9,735 nt of DNA from CAZFER01 sp964517495 (GTDB lineage: Bacteria; Hinthialibacterota; Hinthialibacteria; Hinthialibacterales; Hinthialibacteraceae): assembly GCA_964517495.1 (NCBI GenBank), contig CAZFER010000122.1, forward strand, positions 1 to 9,735, in the 5' to 3' direction. The position numbers and the translations under genes are program-made. This document shows positions 8,801-9,735 of the stretch, one piece after another. The notes under the pieces were generated by a model. The model worked only from the letters and a program-made list of their open reading frames with translations, ran no database searches and had not been told where the DNA came from. Position 1 is the stretch's first letter, and each line of letters starts with the position of its first letter.

Positions 8801-9465
8801 ACGAAGGTGATCCCATTTATCCCTCTGCGCCTACACCGACCGCCGTTCCACAACCCACACATACACCAGAGCCTATTGAAAATACACCAACCCCGATTCC
8901 AACAGAATATCCTCCGATGGTTTCTCAACCGGAATTGCTGGCTGTTTATGAATTCGATCAACCATCATTATCGGCTAATGGATGGTCAGAACTTCCAGGA
9001 GGATTTGTGAATGCCACACCGGGTTCGATTATTCTACAAACATTTGATGGGGATCCTATCCCTTCATCTGAGGATAAACGAGGCCTTGCGTTAACCGTCA
9101 ATCCAACCGAATTGGCCTTACTCTTCAAAATTGATCCAATCGATACGAATGGAGATCCCATCGCCATACGTATAAACGCTCGAGCAACCAGTTCGGGTGC
9201 ATCCCTGGCATTGGTTGCCATAAAGGGAAATTTGATATCCGGTGAAAACTTGGATAGTTCCATCGCGACATTGATCCCCTCTGATACACAATCGTTTGTG
9301 GAGGGAGAACAGCGTATGGTTATCATGTATCAACCAGATACCGGCACAATCGTCTCACCCGCCATTCAATTGGCATCCAACAGTGAGAGTGAATCTGTCA
9401 CCGTATTTATTGACCGTGTGGAAATTTACAAAATGGATCCAACGTTTTTTGGACGAACACCGTAA
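5887..9465 (+). CDS. Large secreted mosaic protein: beta-sandwich repeats, GATase-like domain, beta-helix
   Basis: 1192 residues. Signal peptide about 1-23 (MKRSVELILIIGILIG...SHS, cut before Gln24). Three related repeats follow at about 29-98, 103-177 and 180-252, each opening with an AEWFFDTDPG-like strand and closing with VRMQDADGNWG-like text. Next are an Ig/cadherin-like domain (about 254-346, HDPDNDVMEFRYFV), a short Pro-Thr linker, a glutamine-amidotransferase/ThuA-like domain (about 361-566, with TDVIVLFDGVDWG, DFVNNGGGLVYDEW and NSILWVG), a Thr-Pro linker (574-656), and a beta-helix (about 659-964, TGLGDFLSIQPAIDAA to DQDGSRNDMGAFGG). A second Thr-Pro linker (980-1010) and an unrecognised beta-rich domain (about 1013-1192) complete it. 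The GATase-like domain has no cysteine, so classic amidotransferase catalysis is excluded. There is no membrane anchor, LPXTG or recognised sorting tail. A structural or binding role on the cell surface or outside is the safest reading; the function is unknown. Confidence 0.9.
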   Translation: MKRSVELILIIGILIGIVPLSHSQNKSLVEAQYRIDGGEPVTMNVASDTKLVLNDQKFDAQVDASNLSIGLHQFSIRMKDSDGIWSNWSKPHYFRVEGQQTLSSAEWFFDTDPGEGEANPVDIPRDGEWDNPVEAIQIEDINSLNLDPGVHTLFVRMQDADGNWGPPHQVPFTVYEPLAIQGAEWVADTNIKAGSGNIMNPTDGKFDSVRETLISQDIDISQFPEGFHPRITVRSQSNTGRWSDDSASILLNRIPEINSFMPSESNVSLSLQTNMGMQFTVNAHDPDNDVMEFRYFVNGDEHSTGPNFFFSPLVAGEYRISAIVIDTYDGSEVEQEWFVHVTPANDAPTPTPSPTPPISSDNLSIVFIADNGNGLNYLEVFEEVSSNIQIVNDDAEFDGSIDLADTDVIVLFDGVDWGNDMPEAGQQAIVDFVNNGGGLVYDEWIVWEHAARRYELFEPLILITFEGYQSARPRTYTVNATNHFITSSIEKTFELPQHSYSFGTDVKENVRVLLSGPEHPALLSANINSGRVVYITWAHNYTDGGEFLTNNNVRNLLKNSILWVGQREDNQPVNTPTPEWTATPTPTAVQLTETPTRVNTPVSTSTPTNTPVSTHTSTPVIIVDTPTSTSTPVPTRTSTFTPTNTSTPTIIPTPTVDKPIRVVDKTGLGDFLSIQPAIDAAQEGDIVHVNPGSYQETLVIDKNITLQGSGFNDTFIRSAFDTAIKVTSLDGATIKNLRITAEKRGINLFNENNPAGDLSVINCLVTECKDAGLAYFGNGHLEISRCIFSNNGDNSNDWRGDVNILFSAATESSTMLLQNSIIKESRNAGIHINASDDETGGGRPDSFEIVNCVITQNDEDGVYVNRIHNTGTIRNTIFASNNDRGIDSPYNSGTIVLVTYSDIWEDGIDDVVEFSPFDGNIEEDPLFNDDFTLQANSPAINAGEPFPMSRDQDGSRNDMGAFGGPLGGPDGDEGDPIYPSAPTPTAVPQPTHTPEPIENTPTPIPTEYPPMVSQPELLAVYEFDQPSLSANGWSELPGGFVNATPGSIILQTFDGDPIPSSEDKRGLALTVNPTELALLFKIDPIDTNGDPIAIRINARATSSGASLALVAIKGNLISGENLDSSIATLIPSDTQSFVEGEQRMVIMYQPDTGTIVSPAIQLASNSESESVTVFIDRVEIYKMDPTFFGRTP
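6646..6924 (+). other. Ig/cadherin-like domain within the mosaic protein
   Basis: Residues about 254-346 open with IPEINSFMPS and contain the Asp-rich pattern NAHDPDNDVMEFRYFVNGD, typical of calcium-linked or PKD-like extracellular beta-sandwiches. They close with a WFVHVTPANDAP strand and hinge that is common at the end of such domains. Assignment to cadherin-like rather than PKD is uncertain by eye. Confidence 0.55.
6967..7584 (+). other. Cysteine-free glutamine-amidotransferase/ThuA-like domain
   Basis: Residues about 361-566 follow the class I glutamine-amidotransferase-like order: a first strand SIVFIADNGN, a strand and turn DVIVLFDGVDWG, a helix ending DFVNNGGGLVYDEW where catalytic members carry a Cys elbow, a HFITSSI segment resembling the HPI motif of ThuA-like proteins, the strand GRVVYITWAHNY, and a final helix RNLLKNSILWVG. 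No Cys occurs in the whole segment. It is probably a binding or structural version of the fold. Confidence 0.6.
7606..7854 (+). repeat. Thr-Pro-rich linker coding segment
   Basis: It encodes residues 574-656, a run of T-P-T, S-T-P and T-S-T units that joins the GATase-like domain to the beta-helix. The DNA repeats loosely (ACACC, CCAAC, TCTAC), but codons vary, so it is not a pure tandem array. The lack of hydrophobic residues and of predicted structure fits an extended, possibly O-glycosylated spacer. Shorter versions of the same linker are at 6925-6957 and 8824-8910. Confidence 0.85.
8824..8910 (+). repeat. Second Thr-Pro-rich linker coding segment
   Basis: It encodes about residues 980-1008 (APTPTAVPQPTHTPEP and onwards), between the beta-helix and the C-terminal domain. 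It has the same composition as the longer linker and marks a domain boundary. ACCGCCGTTC-type DNA (TPTAV) appears in both linkers, which suggests duplication or shared ancestry of the linker units. Confidence 0.75.
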
Positions 9466-9468
9466 TTA

Positions 9469-9494
9469 AGGGGCGAACACATAGGTTCATCCCT
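9469..9494. terminator. Hairpin just after the mosaic gene stop; possible terminator or dispersed repeat
   Basis: AGGGGCGAAC (9469-9478) pairs with GTTCATCCCT (9485-9494) around the loop ACATAG, with one C/A mismatch and one G-T pair. It begins three bases after the TAA and lies between two convergent genes, as expected for a transcription end. No T-run follows, so a classic rho-independent terminator is not supported. The sequence resembles short GGGGCGAAC/GTTCGCCCC-type dispersed hairpins I have seen in other bacterial genomes, but I cannot confirm that here. Confidence 0.45.
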
Positions 9495-9553
9495 ACACCA
9501 TTTATAGGGTTGAGATATGTTTCAACACGGTATTGAGACTTGGATGCTCAACA

Positions 9554-9735
9554 TTATTTTGAATACCAGGATGGTGTACCAAACCATTCATGCATTTCTT
9601 GTTCGAATTTTTCGACCACTTTATCCGGTTCGGGCCATACGCCTTGGTCACCGGTTTCAACCAACCAGGTATCCAGGGCGGCCCGAAGACGGATCAAGCC
9701 AGTAGGATGAGTTGAAACGGCTCGGCGGGAGACTT
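9554..9735 (-). CDS. Probable sulfatase, C-terminal 59 residues only
   Basis: Reverse-strand reading from the right edge (first full codon at 9733) is open for 59 codons and stops with TAA at 9556-9554. The residues LIRLRAALDTWLVETGDQG, then WPEP and a final EMHEWFGTPSWYSK, match the usual C-terminal tail of type I (formylglycine) arylsulfatases: a helix L-R-x-A-L-D-x-W, then E-T-G-D-Q-G, PEP, and a short closing helix. The catalytic Cys/Ser-x-Pro-x-Arg motif and metal ligands lie outside the window, so activity and substrate cannot be judged. Known family role: hydrolysis of sulfate esters on glycans or small molecules, usually after export. It is convergent with the mosaic protein gene and therefore not in its operon. 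Base composition here looks more GC-rich than in the beta-helix genes. Confidence 0.8.
   Translation of the reverse strand, partial: VSRRAVSTHPTGLIRLRAALDTWLVETGDQGVWPEPDKVVEKFEQEMHEWFGTPSWYSK

Noticed and set aside
8588..9326. Open frames of 70-140 codons on both strands inside the 3' part of the mosaic gene
   Set aside because: The long frame on the plus strand continues through this stretch with clear beta-helix and linker motifs; the alternatives have no domain or start signal.
9517..9705. Plus-strand 62-codon open frame near the right edge
   Set aside because: The opposite strand encodes a recognisable sulfatase C-terminus over most of the same bases, which explains the open frame.

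Overview
The window is bacterial, moderately AT-rich by eye, and carries genes for sensing and secretion. It holds five protein genes: a very large membrane sensor histidine kinase (minus strand, cut by the left edge), a divergent NarL/FixJ-type response regulator, two consecutive genes for secreted right-handed beta-helix proteins, and the last 59 codons of a probable sulfatase (minus strand, cut by the right edge). I recognised no rRNA, tRNA, CRISPR array or transposase gene. Reg_prop/Y_Y_Y sensors, Thr-Pro-rich linkers, beta-helix proteins ending in a D-x-D-G-[ST]-R-N-D-M-G-A motif, and sulfatases together suggest a free-living or particle-associated polysaccharide-degrading Gram-negative bacterium. 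Candidate groups are the PVC/FCB phyla or a poorly cultured lineage such as Hinthialibacterota or Sumerlaeota. This placement is a guess from protein style, not a taxonomic result.

Layout. Positions 1-3553 (minus) encode the sensor: signal peptide, about 13-14 beta-propeller repeats, Y_Y_Y domain, one membrane helix, two PAS-like domains, a HisKA_3 dimerisation/phosphoacceptor region and the start of the ATPase domain. A 114-bp divergent intergenic region separates it from the response regulator (3668-4351, plus). The two are very probably a cognate pair. Positions 4352-4775 are non-coding. They hold an inverted-repeat element of about 113 bp (4412-4524), a perfect 14-bp-arm palindrome (4582-4611), and a plausible -10 box with a ribosome binding site for the next gene.

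Positions 4776-5852 and 5887-9465 (both plus, 34 bp apart, probably one transcript) encode two exported proteins with related beta-helix domains. The first is a compact single-domain protein. The second is a 1192-residue mosaic: three N-terminal beta-sandwich-like repeats, an Ig/cadherin-like domain, a glutamine-amidotransferase/ThuA-like domain with no cysteine, two Thr-Pro-rich linkers around a beta-helix, and an unrecognised C-terminal beta-rich domain. A hairpin follows its stop codon, and the convergent sulfatase gene ends at 9554.

How they may work together (inference): an outside-facing propeller sensor could detect an extracellular polymer fragment and act through the NarL-type regulator on nearby genes, including the secreted beta-helix proteins. 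The sulfatase would fit use of a sulfated glycan. Nothing in the sequence proves this link, and neither beta-helix protein shows a recognisable catalytic site. The least usual items are the mosaic 1192-residue protein, the two inverted-repeat structures ahead of the beta-helix genes, and the shared Gln directly after the predicted signal-peptide cut in all three exported proteins.
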